Notes under the pieces: generated by a model | Seen by the model: the letters and a program-made list of their open reading frames with translations, nothing else | Databases searched by the model: none | What the model was told of the DNA's origin: nothing | Assembly: GCA_913057965.1 (NCBI GenBank) | Contig: CAJXPE010000002.1 | Span: 1 to 39,879 of the forward strand | Source of the DNA: an uncultured Marixanthomonas sp. | GTDB lineage: Bacteria > Bacteroidota > Bacteroidia > Flavobacteriales > Flavobacteriaceae | DNA length: 39,879 nucleotides | Direction of reading: 5' to 3' | Program-made: the position numbers and the translations under genes | In this document: piece by piece, positions 1 through 8,619 of the stretch | Numbering within the stretch: position 1 is the stretch's first letter | How the letters are laid out: the number at the start of each line of letters is the position of its first letter

Positions 1-81
1 TCAGCATCCTTTAAAGATGATGTGGCTAAACTTGAAAAACTTACAGATATCCCTTTTCTAAAAAAATGGGGGTACAAATAA
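1..81 (+). CDS. C-terminal fragment of an upstream gene, possibly a sulfotransferase
   Basis: An open frame runs from base 1 to a TAA at 79-81 and gives 26 residues ending in LTDIPFLKKWGYK. The 5' part lies off the contig. The pattern of a lysine/leucine-rich helix followed by a short Ile-Pro-Phe and Trp-Gly tail resembles the C-termini of PAPS-dependent sulfotransferases, where a terminal helix is followed by a W near the end. The next gene, 21 bp downstream in the same direction, is a clear sulfotransferase, which makes this reading more plausible. The fragment is too short to prove a family. The reading frame itself is reasonably secure, because it has no stops and close operon-like spacing. 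Confidence 0.5.
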   Translation, partial: SASFKDDVAKLEKLTDIPFLKKWGYK

Positions 82-102
82 AGATAGTAAAGCATAAAGT
101 TA

Positions 103-795
103 ATGATAAGCAAAAAGCATAAAACCATATTTGTTCATATCCCGAAAGTTGCAGGTCAAAGTATTGAGACAATGTTTCTAGAAAATGAAGGCTTAGACTG
201 GAACAATCGCGCTAGCTTATTATTGAGGCCTAAAAAAAATCATGAAAAAGGACCAGCACGACTGGCTCATCTACGGGCAAGAGACTATGTTGATTATGGA
301 TATATTGATAAAAACGACTTTGATGAATACTATAAATTTTCTTTTGTAAGAAATCCATATAAGCGGGTTTTTTCCTTTTACAATTTTCTTGGGTATAATC
401 GAATTATTAGTGTAGATACATTTGTAACAAAAGTACTTCCTAAAAAAATTGAAGACGGTAACTTTTTCTTTTTATCACAATACGATTATTTATATAATAC
501 CAACGGAAATTTATTAGTTGACTTTGTTGGTAAACTAGAAACAATCAATAAAGATATTAGTAAAGTCATACAAGATATAGGTATAGAAAATGCGACGCTT
601 CCTCACGTAAACAAAGCTGTTGGAGAATGGCACCGAAGTGTGAGTCATGTAGTAAAAACCCCTTATTTATTATGGCATTTAAACTTTAATAAGAAACAAA
701 AAACCAACTTTGAAAAAATATTTACAAAAGAAATAAAGGATAAGGTGTTTCAGCTTTATAAAAAAGATTTTGAAGTATTTGACTATCAAAAATAA
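103..795 (+). CDS. sulfotransferase family 2 protein (PAPS-dependent, probably glycan-directed)
   Basis: The 230-residue protein has both hallmarks of the Sulfotransfer_2 family. FVHIPKVAGQS at residues 10-20 is the 5'-phosphosulfate binding loop, and FVRNPYKRVFSFY at 81-93 is the 3'-phosphate binding motif. Members transfer sulfate from PAPS to sugar hydroxyls. The length fits the compact bacterial forms. There is no clear signal peptide or membrane segment, so it is probably cytoplasmic and acts on a lipid-linked or nucleotide-activated glycan. Its stop codon overlaps the start of the next gene by one base (TAATG), which indicates translational coupling with an O-antigen polymerase/ligase-like gene. 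I infer that the polysaccharide made here is sulfated. The acceptor cannot be read from sequence. Confidence 0.85.
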   Translation: MISKKHKTIFVHIPKVAGQSIETMFLENEGLDWNNRASLLLRPKKNHEKGPARLAHLRARDYVDYGYIDKNDFDEYYKFSFVRNPYKRVFSFYNFLGYNRIISVDTFVTKVLPKKIEDGNFFFLSQYDYLYNTNGNLLVDFVGKLETINKDISKVIQDIGIENATLPHVNKAVGEWHRSVSHVVKTPYLLWHLNFNKKQKTNFEKIFTKEIKDKVFQLYKKDFEVFDYQK

Positions 796-2057
796 TGAAC
801 CAATTAATCTATAAAATACTATTTGTTGTCTTGATCATTTCATTGTGGTCATCCAGTTTAGAGCTTTCGTTCTTAACATCTGTATTGGTGCTATTTGTTG
901 GACTTCGGAGTAAAATTTCTAGGGCAACATCGTCATTTATAGTCGGGCTTTTAATCCTTTTATTAATTGGGTGTGTAAGTATTTTTACATATGATGAAAG
1001 TTGGTATGGATTTTTAAAGGACTTTATTTACTTTCTACGTCCAATCACTGTTTTGTTAGCGGCATATTTTACTGTGGTAAACTTAAAAGAAAAGCGCGCT
1101 TTTTTTGACTTACTGGTGTTAACAGGTTTTGGGTTTGCGGGTATTCATTTACTTGAAATTGCAATAAATATCGTTAGTATTGGTCCCGATATTAGTAAAC
1201 TAAGGGGAGAATACGGTCGTACCAACCACGTAGAAATGATTGCTCTTTTTATTGTTATCTGCATTAAAAACATTCCTATAAAAAAAACGCGATATAAAAT
1301 TGTATACCAAGTATTTGTGGTCTGCTTATTTGTATCGTTTATCCTGTATTTTTCAAGAACCATGTTTTTGGTTTTATTTTTAATGGTTTTGGCCTATAAA
1401 GGATTTTTAAAGCTTAACGGGCGCGGAATCGTTGCTTTAATTTTACTAGCTATTTTAGGGGGAATAGCGATGTTTTTTATAAATCAATATGAACCTAAAA
1501 CTGAAGACCCTGGGATATTAGGTGCATTCGCTCTTAAAATTAAAAACTCTTATACCGAAGCCTTTAAACCTATAGATATAGATCCTACGAAAAATGATAA
1601 AAGAGAACTTTGGGATCATTGGCGCGCCTTTGAAGCAAACCTTGTTTATGACAAAATAGAAGATGAAAAAGCTTGGGTTCTGGGAGCAGGTTTTGGTTCA
1701 ACAGTTGATGTAGGGTTTGAAATTAGACTGCAAGGAGAATTTATTAGGTACCTACCTACTACTCACAATGGTTTAGCATATGTCTATTTAAAAACTGGTA
1801 TTTTAGGATTGTTACTATATTTGTTTCTTATAGCAACCCTTTATTTATATTATTACTCTAAAAGAGATTCCGAAGGAGAAATTTCATATAATAATTTATT
1901 AGCCGCCTGTGCCTTTTACATGTTTATTTCAAGTGTTGTAGTGACGGGTATTTTTAAACCTTATGACATGGTAACATTACTCATAGGGGGGACATTTGCA
2001 TTAAAACAACATTTTTATTTTGAAGATAGGAATATTAGGAACGAGGGGGATACCTAA
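795..2057 (+). CDS. O-antigen ligase/polymerase family membrane protein (Wzy/WaaL-like), copy 1
   Basis: The 420-residue protein is almost entirely hydrophobic, with roughly ten to twelve membrane segments. A large loop at about residues 230-330 precedes the sequence PTTHNGLAYVYLKTGILG, which matches the His-Asn and Gly-rich region typical of the Wzy_C family. Such proteins polymerise undecaprenyl-linked repeat units or ligate polymers to lipid A core in the periplasm. Sequence alone does not separate polymerase from ligase. It starts inside the stop of the sulfotransferase gene and its 3' end overlaps the next gene by 38 bp, so it sits tightly in an operon. It is one of three such genes within 12 kb. 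Confidence 0.8.
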   Translation: MNQLIYKILFVVLIISLWSSSLELSFLTSVLVLFVGLRSKISRATSSFIVGLLILLLIGCVSIFTYDESWYGFLKDFIYFLRPITVLLAAYFTVVNLKEKRAFFDLLVLTGFGFAGIHLLEIAINIVSIGPDISKLRGEYGRTNHVEMIALFIVICIKNIPIKKTRYKIVYQVFVVCLFVSFILYFSRTMFLVLFLMVLAYKGFLKLNGRGIVALILLAILGGIAMFFINQYEPKTEDPGILGAFALKIKNSYTEAFKPIDIDPTKNDKRELWDHWRAFEANLVYDKIEDEKAWVLGAGFGSTVDVGFEIRLQGEFIRYLPTTHNGLAYVYLKTGILGLLLYLFLIATLYLYYYSKRDSEGEISYNNLLAACAFYMFISSVVVTGIFKPYDMVTLLIGGTFALKQHFYFEDRNIRNEGDT

Positions 2058-3120
2058 CCACCACGGAGGTTTTGAACAGTTTGCAGAATTCTTTGCTGTT
2101 TTTTTAGCAGAACAAGGACACGAAACCTATGTCTATAATTCAAGTTTACATCCATATAAAAAAACTGAGTATAAAGGTGTGCATATTATACACTGCACGG
2201 ACCCAGAGGACAAATTAGGAACTGTAGGTCAATTTATTTATGATCTAAACTGCATAAAAGATTCAAAAAAGAGAAATTTTGATATTCTACTTCAATTAGG
2301 GTACACTAGTAATTCGATATGGCACCGAAGACTGCCAAATAATGCCATTATAATCACCAATATGGATGGCTTGGAATGGAAACGCTCTAAATATAAAAAG
2401 CCCGTAAGACGGTTTTTAAAATACGCCGAAAAACTAGCCGTAAAAAGTAGTGATTATTTAATAGCCGATTCTAAAGGGATTCAAAATTATCTTCAGAAGA
2501 AATATAAAGAAACCTCAACCTATATTCCCTACGGTGCCGTGCCATTTAAATTACCAGAACCTGAAATTTTAGACACTTTTAATCTTACACCGTTTAAGTA
2601 CAATATGCTTATTGCTCGTATGGAGCCAGAAAATAATATTGAAGTAATTCTTGATGGTATTGTACACTCGGACAACAATGATCCTTTTATCGTGGTGGGC
2701 AAACAGGATGCAACAAAGTTTGGCCGTTATTTGGTAAATAAGTTCAAGGGAAATGAGCAAATACGCTTTGTGGGAGGTATTTATAACCTAGAAGACCTTA
2801 ACAATTTACGGTATTACTCTAATCTTTACTTTCACGGGCACAGCGTTGGCGGTACAAATCCATCACTTTTGGAAGCGATGGCAAGTCAAACTTTGATAAT
2901 CGCTCATAAAAATGAATTTAATAGTGCTATTTTAGGGCGAGATGCGCTGTATTTTTCTTCTGAAAACGATATTGTCAGTATCCTGAATCAGAAAAAAGAA
3001 AAAAACCATTATGAAAACTTTGTAACGAATAACATGGATAAAGTAGAGAAGCTTTATAGCTGGTCTGCTATTAATAATGCGTATTTAAATTTTTTCAAAG
3101 AAGTATATGGAAAAACATAA
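2020..3120 (+). CDS. DUF1972-type GT4 glycosyltransferase (rhamnosyltransferase-like)
   Basis: The N-terminus reads MKIGILGTRGIPNHHGGFEQ, with GTRGIP at 7-12 and GGFEQF at 16-21. This is the signature of the DUF1972 domain fused to a GT4 fold, as in WsaF/RfaB-like rhamnosyl and related transferases. HGHSVGGTNPSLLEAMA at about 272-288 is the C-terminal nucleotide-sugar binding region with its conserved Glu. The start is a TTG at 2020. It is forced by the conserved N-terminal motif, because no ATG lies upstream in frame close enough. This places the first 12 codons inside the end of the preceding gene. The product is a cytoplasmic, membrane-associated enzyme that probably adds one sugar to the lipid-linked repeat. 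The actual donor is unknown. Confidence 0.85.
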   Translation: MKIGILGTRGIPNHHGGFEQFAEFFAVFLAEQGHETYVYNSSLHPYKKTEYKGVHIIHCTDPEDKLGTVGQFIYDLNCIKDSKKRNFDILLQLGYTSNSIWHRRLPNNAIIITNMDGLEWKRSKYKKPVRRFLKYAEKLAVKSSDYLIADSKGIQNYLQKKYKETSTYIPYGAVPFKLPEPEILDTFNLTPFKYNMLIARMEPENNIEVILDGIVHSDNNDPFIVVGKQDATKFGRYLVNKFKGNEQIRFVGGIYNLEDLNNLRYYSNLYFHGHSVGGTNPSLLEAMASQTLIIAHKNEFNSAILGRDALYFSSENDIVSILNQKKEKNHYENFVTNNMDKVEKLYSWSAINNAYLNFFKEVYGKT

Positions 3121-4339
3121 AGCATACTTAACTTCAGAAAAAACCTTTGTCGTTATTTTGTCGGCGCTTCTTATTAGTTTGCCGCTACCCTATGCTTTTA
3201 GTACTACTTTCCTTATTGTTTTTGTTGTGGCAGCACTTGCTTCAACATTGTATCACCAGATAACGTTTAGTAAGAAACAGCTAATTCCTATTTTCTTTTA
3301 TGGGTTACTTGTTTTATCGCTATCCTGGAGTGTAAATTTTGATGATTCCTTAAGAGGTTTAGAGCGGCAATTGCCTTTTTTATTGCTTCCTATTGCGTTT
3401 ATCACCATGCCGGTACTCTCCAAAAAAGGCTTCCAAACCATATTACATTCTTTCGCTGTGTTTTTGAGCCTCCTTGCATTGTTTTTTATCGCAAATGCCT
3501 TCGTGCAGTATCTATCGACTGGAAATAAGGATGTTTTCTTTTACCATGCGCTCGTATCTCCTTTAAATCTTAATGCTATTTATGCTTCAGTGATGGCCTC
3601 TTTAAGTTTTTTGTATGTTCTTTTTTACAGTAAAAGGAAGTTTTTTAATTATTTGGTGGCTTTTGTATTGTTCCTGTTTTTGATTTTACTTGCTTCAAAA
3701 AATATAATAGCCGTTACCTTTTTAGCGGTTATCATAGGTTTTTTCTTCACCAAAAAAATAAACCGAAAACGGCTGTTATTGATTGCGTTCGTTGGTTTTG
3801 GTATTGCAGCGGTTTTGTTTTACAGCCCCGTTAAGGAACGAGTGGAAGAAGAACTAACCTCTAATGTAAAAGAAGTGCTAACTTGTGATAAATTTAACCG
3901 GGTTTATCCATGGACGGGTACGACTATCCGTTTGTTTCAAGCGCGGGTATTTTATGAGCTTTTTGAAGAAAACAACAAGTTTTTAAGTGGTTTCGGCATT
4001 AATGCTTCTCAAGAAAAAATTGTAGAAAAGCAGAATACATACAATCTTTATTGGGGCTATAATAATTACAATTTTCACAATCAATATATACAGGCTTTTG
4101 CTGAGCTGGGTTTTTTCGGGTTTATAGGAATATTAGCATTACTTATCGTCATTTTTGGAAAGTATATAAGCTCTAAAGAACTAATAGCCTTATTCTTTGT
4201 GTTGATTATGGGCTCTGTATTTTTAACCGAATCTTACGTATGGAGACAGCGTGGTATGTTGCATTTTTTAGTACTGTATGGATTGTTATTCAGGGTTTTT
4301 TCAGTAAAATTGAATAACAGCCATAAAAGATTTATTTAA
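3107..4339 (+). CDS. O-antigen ligase/polymerase family membrane protein, copy 2
   Basis: The 410-residue multispanning protein has about eleven hydrophobic segments. A periplasmic loop at roughly 245-325 ends in NYNFHNQYIQAFAELGFFGFIG. The His-Asn-Gln followed by a glycine-rich turn into a membrane helix is the Wzy_C/WaaL pattern. The ATG at 3107 overlaps the upstream glycosyltransferase gene by 14 bp. It could be the O-antigen polymerase or the ligase. A cysteine in the loop (about residue 260, in LTCDKF) is unusual but not diagnostic. It belongs to the same operon as its neighbours. Confidence 0.8.
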   Translation: MEKHKAYLTSEKTFVVILSALLISLPLPYAFSTTFLIVFVVAALASTLYHQITFSKKQLIPIFFYGLLVLSLSWSVNFDDSLRGLERQLPFLLLPIAFITMPVLSKKGFQTILHSFAVFLSLLALFFIANAFVQYLSTGNKDVFFYHALVSPLNLNAIYASVMASLSFLYVLFYSKRKFFNYLVAFVLFLFLILLASKNIIAVTFLAVIIGFFFTKKINRKRLLLIAFVGFGIAAVLFYSPVKERVEEELTSNVKEVLTCDKFNRVYPWTGTTIRLFQARVFYELFEENNKFLSGFGINASQEKIVEKQNTYNLYWGYNNYNFHNQYIQAFAELGFFGFIGILALLIVIFGKYISSKELIALFFVLIMGSVFLTESYVWRQRGMLHFLVLYGLLFRVFSVKLNNSHKRFI

Positions 4340-4359
4340 AAATAGAATCGAAAATCTCA

Positions 4360-6453
4360 ATGCAAAAAACAATAATATACAGCTATCTATTTGTTTTGTT
4401 AGTAATTTTGGGTGCTATTGCGTATTCAGGGTGTTATTCGCTTGATTTAATTGGAGATTCCTTAATGTATGGCCATGGTAAATCAGGAATCGATTATGCT
4501 ATTGACAACTTTTTAAACATTAATGGTAGATGGGCACAGGGCTTAACAAATGATTACCGACTGTATACATTTAGAGGGCTTTCTACAGTACTTTCTTTTT
4601 CCTTTTTTCTCGCGTCTGCCTTTATTTTCATCAAGTTTCTTGTTAAGAAAAATATTTCCGCACTCATAGTAACCTTATCTTTTTACTTTGCCGTAGTTTT
4701 TTCTTTAAAAGGATTTTACGATTTCACCTTCAATCTAAGCGTTGTACTCTCTTACACTACAGGTTTAGGGTTAGTATTATTATTGATTCCGTCTATTTAT
4801 AAATACAATCTAACAAACTCGAAAAAATATTTATGGTTGATACTTTTTATACTTGTTTTTACATCAGGTTTACTAGAGATTTATGGAATAACAACTCTTT
4901 TAATGCTAGGCCTACTTTTAGTTTTAGAAGTTATTCAGAAAAAGAAAATAAAGTTAACAACGGGACTATTTTTTCTAATTTCATTGGCTTTTAACCTACT
5001 AACTTTTTTCTCTCCAGGGAACATGGCAAGACGTGCGGATAGTGACACAACCTTGGCCTTTGACTTTTCTGTGATAACAGATTTATATGTAAGAAACCTT
5101 AGTAACCTCATAAACTTAAACACGCTTACATTTTTTTTAATAACGGTCTTGGTTGGCATAACAAGTAAGTCCGTTTATGATAAGAATTTATCAAAACCAA
5201 TTTCGGTATTTCTTTTTCTCACATTTTTTCTTTTATTGACCATTTTGCCTATCGCCCTGATCACTATAGCATCACCAGATAGGGCCATGCAGTTGGTAAG
5301 AGTAGAGAATATTTCAGTCATTTTTATGTTGATTTTTATATTTCTCCTTGCTTTTCTTATCGGAAATAAAATAGGGCTATCTATCCCCAAAAACATAGTG
5401 TATCTGTTATTTTTTCTGCCGCTACTTACTTTTTGTACGACGTATTTTTCTGAAGAAAACGATAACGGATCTAAAAAAATATATACTCAATTGATAACGG
5501 GGGACCTAAAAAAATATCACGATCATGAAATGGCAATTCGCGATTTTTTATCAAGTACACCCAAAGGAAAAGTAAAGAGCATACCAATACTTTTAAAGGA
5601 GGACTACGCTTATACAGTAATAGGACTTCCTAATGGGTTTACCTTTAAAAATAGGAAAACTGCTCATAGATCGTATGAAGAGGTGTTTAATAATGGTGAA
5701 ATAATCAACTTAAAAAGAGATTATCCAAATCCTTTACTTTTTTCCTCTATTTATTTTTTTGAAAAAGGGGAAAGAGAACAAGTGGAAAAGGTATTTTCAA
5801 ATGATTTTTTTCAGGTTTACTTAAATAAAAAGTACAATACATTTATCCTAAAAAAAGTAAAACCTTCAGATAACACTATATTTTCTTTTAAATTTAGAAA
5901 TCACAATATTGAAGTTAATTGGGATAAAGAGGTTACCAAATATCCAGAATACTATAAGGAGCATCCAAATATCATTGGAATGTTAGCGCGTAAAAGTATT
6001 AAAGAGGCTGAAAACCTGGCGGATAAATTAAAAATTAGTTTTAAAATCTCTTTAAAAAAGGAAGATATACTTACCCTCTATTATAAACAAGGTCGAAAAC
6101 CTTACAGTGAGGAAGGTTCAATTCGTAAGTCAATACCTTCGCATAGAGACCAATATGTTGATTTTATAATTCCTATTGATGAAGGCTTTCCACAAAATAT
6201 ACGATTTGATTTTGGTTCTAAAAAAAACCAAGAAATAACAATACAGCAAATACACTTTAACACAAAAAAGAATACAAAAATTATAAAGCAGAGTGAAGTA
6301 AAAGATTATTTTAATTCCCCTGAAAAATGGAATCGGGTATTAAATGCAGATTCTGCAAAGTATGGGGTAAAAGAGGTGAATAACTTTGTAGATGCTAAGC
6401 TGATAGGAAACAAAAAGCTATATTCATTATTACGAACTTTAAAAAATAAATAA
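4360..6453 (+). CDS. large polytopic membrane protein, DUF6056/GtrII-like candidate glycosyltransferase
   Basis: The protein has 697 residues. About the first 370 form roughly eleven membrane segments, and the remainder (about 385-697) is a soluble, lysine-rich domain presumably in the periplasm. An early acidic loop (about 25-70, containing DLIGDSLMYGHG and the sequence INGRWAQG) precedes the second helix. The layout matches GT-C-fold enzymes of the DUF6056/GtrII type, which use polyprenyl-phosphate sugars outside the membrane. The gene directly behind it, 6 bp away, encodes a GtrB/DPM1-like polyprenyl-phosphate glycosyltransferase, which would make such a donor. Family membership is judged from architecture and context rather than a clear catalytic motif, so a structural or anchoring role is also possible. 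Confidence 0.55.
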   Translation: MQKTIIYSYLFVLLVILGAIAYSGCYSLDLIGDSLMYGHGKSGIDYAIDNFLNINGRWAQGLTNDYRLYTFRGLSTVLSFSFFLASAFIFIKFLVKKNISALIVTLSFYFAVVFSLKGFYDFTFNLSVVLSYTTGLGLVLLLIPSIYKYNLTNSKKYLWLILFILVFTSGLLEIYGITTLLMLGLLLVLEVIQKKKIKLTTGLFFLISLAFNLLTFFSPGNMARRADSDTTLAFDFSVITDLYVRNLSNLINLNTLTFFLITVLVGITSKSVYDKNLSKPISVFLFLTFFLLLTILPIALITIASPDRAMQLVRVENISVIFMLIFIFLLAFLIGNKIGLSIPKNIVYLLFFLPLLTFCTTYFSEENDNGSKKIYTQLITGDLKKYHDHEMAIRDFLSSTPKGKVKSIPILLKEDYAYTVIGLPNGFTFKNRKTAHRSYEEVFNNGEIINLKRDYPNPLLFSSIYFFEKGEREQVEKVFSNDFFQVYLNKKYNTFILKKVKPSDNTIFSFKFRNHNIEVNWDKEVTKYPEYYKEHPNIIGMLARKSIKEAENLADKLKISFKISLKKEDILTLYYKQGRKPYSEEGSIRKSIPSHRDQYVDFIIPIDEGFPQNIRFDFGSKKNQEITIQQIHFNTKKNTKIIKQSEVKDYFNSPEKWNRVLNADSAKYGVKEVNNFVDAKLIGNKKLYSLLRTLKNK

Positions 6454-6459
6454 AGCAAT

Positions 6460-7407
6460 TTGAAAAAACGTGTAAGTATTATTGTATCACTTTATAATGA
6501 AGCGTTAGCTATCCCAGATTTTTGGAATAGTTTAAACAATGCTATTTTACAACTTGAAGAGGTTGATGCCATTGAAATACTATGGGTAAATGACGGGAGC
6601 AATGATGACACGTCAAAAAAAATCAATGAAATCATTACTGTAAAAGATGATAAAATTGAGCACGTTTTAATCGAGTTTTCAAGAAATTATGGGCACGAAG
6701 CGGCAATGATTGCAGGTATTGATTATGCTACGGGTGATGCTCTTATTTGTATGGATGCCGATTTACAACATCCCCCCGAAAAAATTTCTACGATGCTGTC
6801 CGTTTATTCTAGTGGGTTTGACGTGGTTTTGGCACATAGAAAAGAACGAGAGGATAGTAGCCTCTTTAAAAAAGCTTTATCTACATTTTTTTACACTTTT
6901 TTAAACGCGATATCAACTTTTAAATTTAATAAAAACGCATCCGATTTTTTTCTTATTTCAAAAAGAGTACAGCAAATACTAAAAGACAATTACAGGGAAC
7001 GTAACCGGTTTTTAAGAGGGTATGCACAGATAGTAGGATTTAATGCAACACATATTGAATACAATGCTCCAAAACGAATTGCCGGTAAAAGTAATTACTC
7101 TTATAAAAAACTAGTTAAATTAAGTTTTGATGCCGTATTCTCGTTTTCAAACAAACCATTGCAGGTAGCGTCTTATATTTCAATATTGTTTGTGTTCTTT
7201 ACAGTTTCAATAGGGGTGTATAGCTTCGTCACCTATTTTATAGGCGATAAACCCCCTTCTGGATACACAACATTAATTATTTTCACTTCTATCTGTTTTT
7301 CTTTTTTGTTTATCATATTAGCTATCTTGTCCATATATTTTTCAAAAGCCCTAGACGAGATAAGGGAAAGACCTATATATATTATAAAAAAATTAGTGAA
7401 GGGGTAG
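6460..7407 (+). CDS. GT2 polyprenyl-phosphate glycosyltransferase, GtrB/DPM1-like
   Basis: The 315-residue protein begins VSIIVSLYNEA and carries WVNDGSNDDT, then CMDADLQHPPEKI (about residues 97-109), the metal-binding DxD of GT2 enzymes. FSRNYGHEAAMIAG lies between them. Two hydrophobic segments close the protein (about 230-250 and 268-292), as in GtrB and bacterial DPM synthases, which anchor a cytoplasmic catalytic domain. These enzymes move a sugar from a nucleotide donor to undecaprenyl phosphate. The start is TTG at 6460, fixed by the conserved N-terminus. The gene lies 6 bp behind a GT-C-like membrane protein, a plausible user of its product. No GtrA-type flippase is visible beside it. 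Confidence 0.85.
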   Translation: MKKRVSIIVSLYNEALAIPDFWNSLNNAILQLEEVDAIEILWVNDGSNDDTSKKINEIITVKDDKIEHVLIEFSRNYGHEAAMIAGIDYATGDALICMDADLQHPPEKISTMLSVYSSGFDVVLAHRKEREDSSLFKKALSTFFYTFLNAISTFKFNKNASDFFLISKRVQQILKDNYRERNRFLRGYAQIVGFNATHIEYNAPKRIAGKSNYSYKKLVKLSFDAVFSFSNKPLQVASYISILFVFFTVSIGVYSFVTYFIGDKPPSGYTTLIIFTSICFSFLFIILAILSIYFSKALDEIRERPIYIIKKLVKG

Positions 7408-7460
7408 CCATTTTAGGATAATCAAGAACTCTTTAATAGAGGCGGAAATCTACGATACAA

Positions 7461-8558
7461 ATGAACATACTTATAGACGCCCATGTTTTTGATGGAAAGT
7501 TTCAAGGATCCAGAACCTATATTAAGGGACTTTATTCTGAAATGATCAAAAAAAAAAGTGACTGGCATTTTTATTTTGCCGGAAGCAATGTGGATACTTT
7601 ACAGGAGGAATTTGGTAGTAAAAAAAACATAACGTACTTAAAATTACGTGCTACAAACAAATATATCCGCTTGCTTTTTGAGCTTCCATACTTGAGTTAT
7701 AAGCACAAGATAGATTTTTCACATTTTCAGTATGTTTCACCGCCTATAAAAATTGGAAAATATATTGTCACCAATCATGATATTTTATTTGAAGAAGAAC
7801 GCTTTAAACAGTATTTTCCCAATAAGTACCGATGGGTTAATAGCTTCCTTTTTAAATACGCTGCCCGAAAAGCAAATATATTACTAACCGTTTCAGATTA
7901 TTCAAAAAATAAAATAAACGAGTTCTATAACATTCCTAAGGAGCAAATTCACGTAACGCCCAATGCTATTCAATTAAATACTGAAACCACTAAAACCAAC
8001 CTTATAAAAAAGAAGTATGGGTGTGAAAAGTATTTACTGTATGTAAGTCGTGTGGAGCCTAGAAAGAACCATATTTCCGTAGTAAAAGCTTTTATAAACC
8101 TAAAATTATATGAACATGGGTATCAACTTGTTTTTATAGGAAATCGGGATATGGAAGATAAGGAGCTAACTAATTATATAACTGAAAACAGAAAGTATTT
8201 ACAAGATAATTTGCGCTTCTTTTCAAATGTACCAGATACCGATTTAAAACAATTTTACTTAAACGCTGAGGTAGTTGTATACCCTTCTTTTGCCGAAGGA
8301 TTTGGCATTCCTCCGCTAGAAGGAGCTGTTTATAAAAGGAAAGTGGTTTGTTCCTCTTCCACGGCGATGGCTGAATTTACCTTTTTTAAGTACTTAGTAA
8401 ACCCAAACAATCAAAAAGAGATAGAAGAAGCGATTTCAAAAGCTCTTAAAGACGATGAAAAAGGGTTAGATAAAATTCAGGAATTTGTGTTACAAACCTA
8501 TACGTGGTCGAGAGGAGCTGATGTTTTAGAGAAAGAAATTGAAAAACATTATAAATAG
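7461..8558 (+). CDS. GT4 family glycosyltransferase
   Basis: The 365-residue GT-B-fold protein starts MNILIDAHVFDGKFQGSRTY. Recognisable elements are TVSDYSKNKI (about 146), YVSRVEPRKNH (about 193), where the Arg and Lys contact the donor phosphates, and SFAEGFGIPPLEGA (about 277-290), the EX7E-type region of GT4 retaining enzymes. It should be a cytoplasmic or peripheral enzyme that adds a hexose, often mannose or rhamnose in related clusters, to the growing lipid-linked oligosaccharide. Sugar specificity cannot be told. Gaps of 53 and 61 bp on either side are larger than elsewhere in the cluster, but no terminator is evident. Confidence 0.85.
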   Translation: MNILIDAHVFDGKFQGSRTYIKGLYSEMIKKKSDWHFYFAGSNVDTLQEEFGSKKNITYLKLRATNKYIRLLFELPYLSYKHKIDFSHFQYVSPPIKIGKYIVTNHDILFEEERFKQYFPNKYRWVNSFLFKYAARKANILLTVSDYSKNKINEFYNIPKEQIHVTPNAIQLNTETTKTNLIKKKYGCEKYLLYVSRVEPRKNHISVVKAFINLKLYEHGYQLVFIGNRDMEDKELTNYITENRKYLQDNLRFFSNVPDTDLKQFYLNAEVVVYPSFAEGFGIPPLEGAVYKRKVVCSSSTAMAEFTFFKYLVNPNNQKEIEEAISKALKDDEKGLDKIQEFVLQTYTWSRGADVLEKEIEKHYK

Positions 8559-8619
8559 ATTTTAATTATTATTGTAAATAAGTAATTCATAATAAACTGT
8601 TTAAAAAACCCAGGATCTT

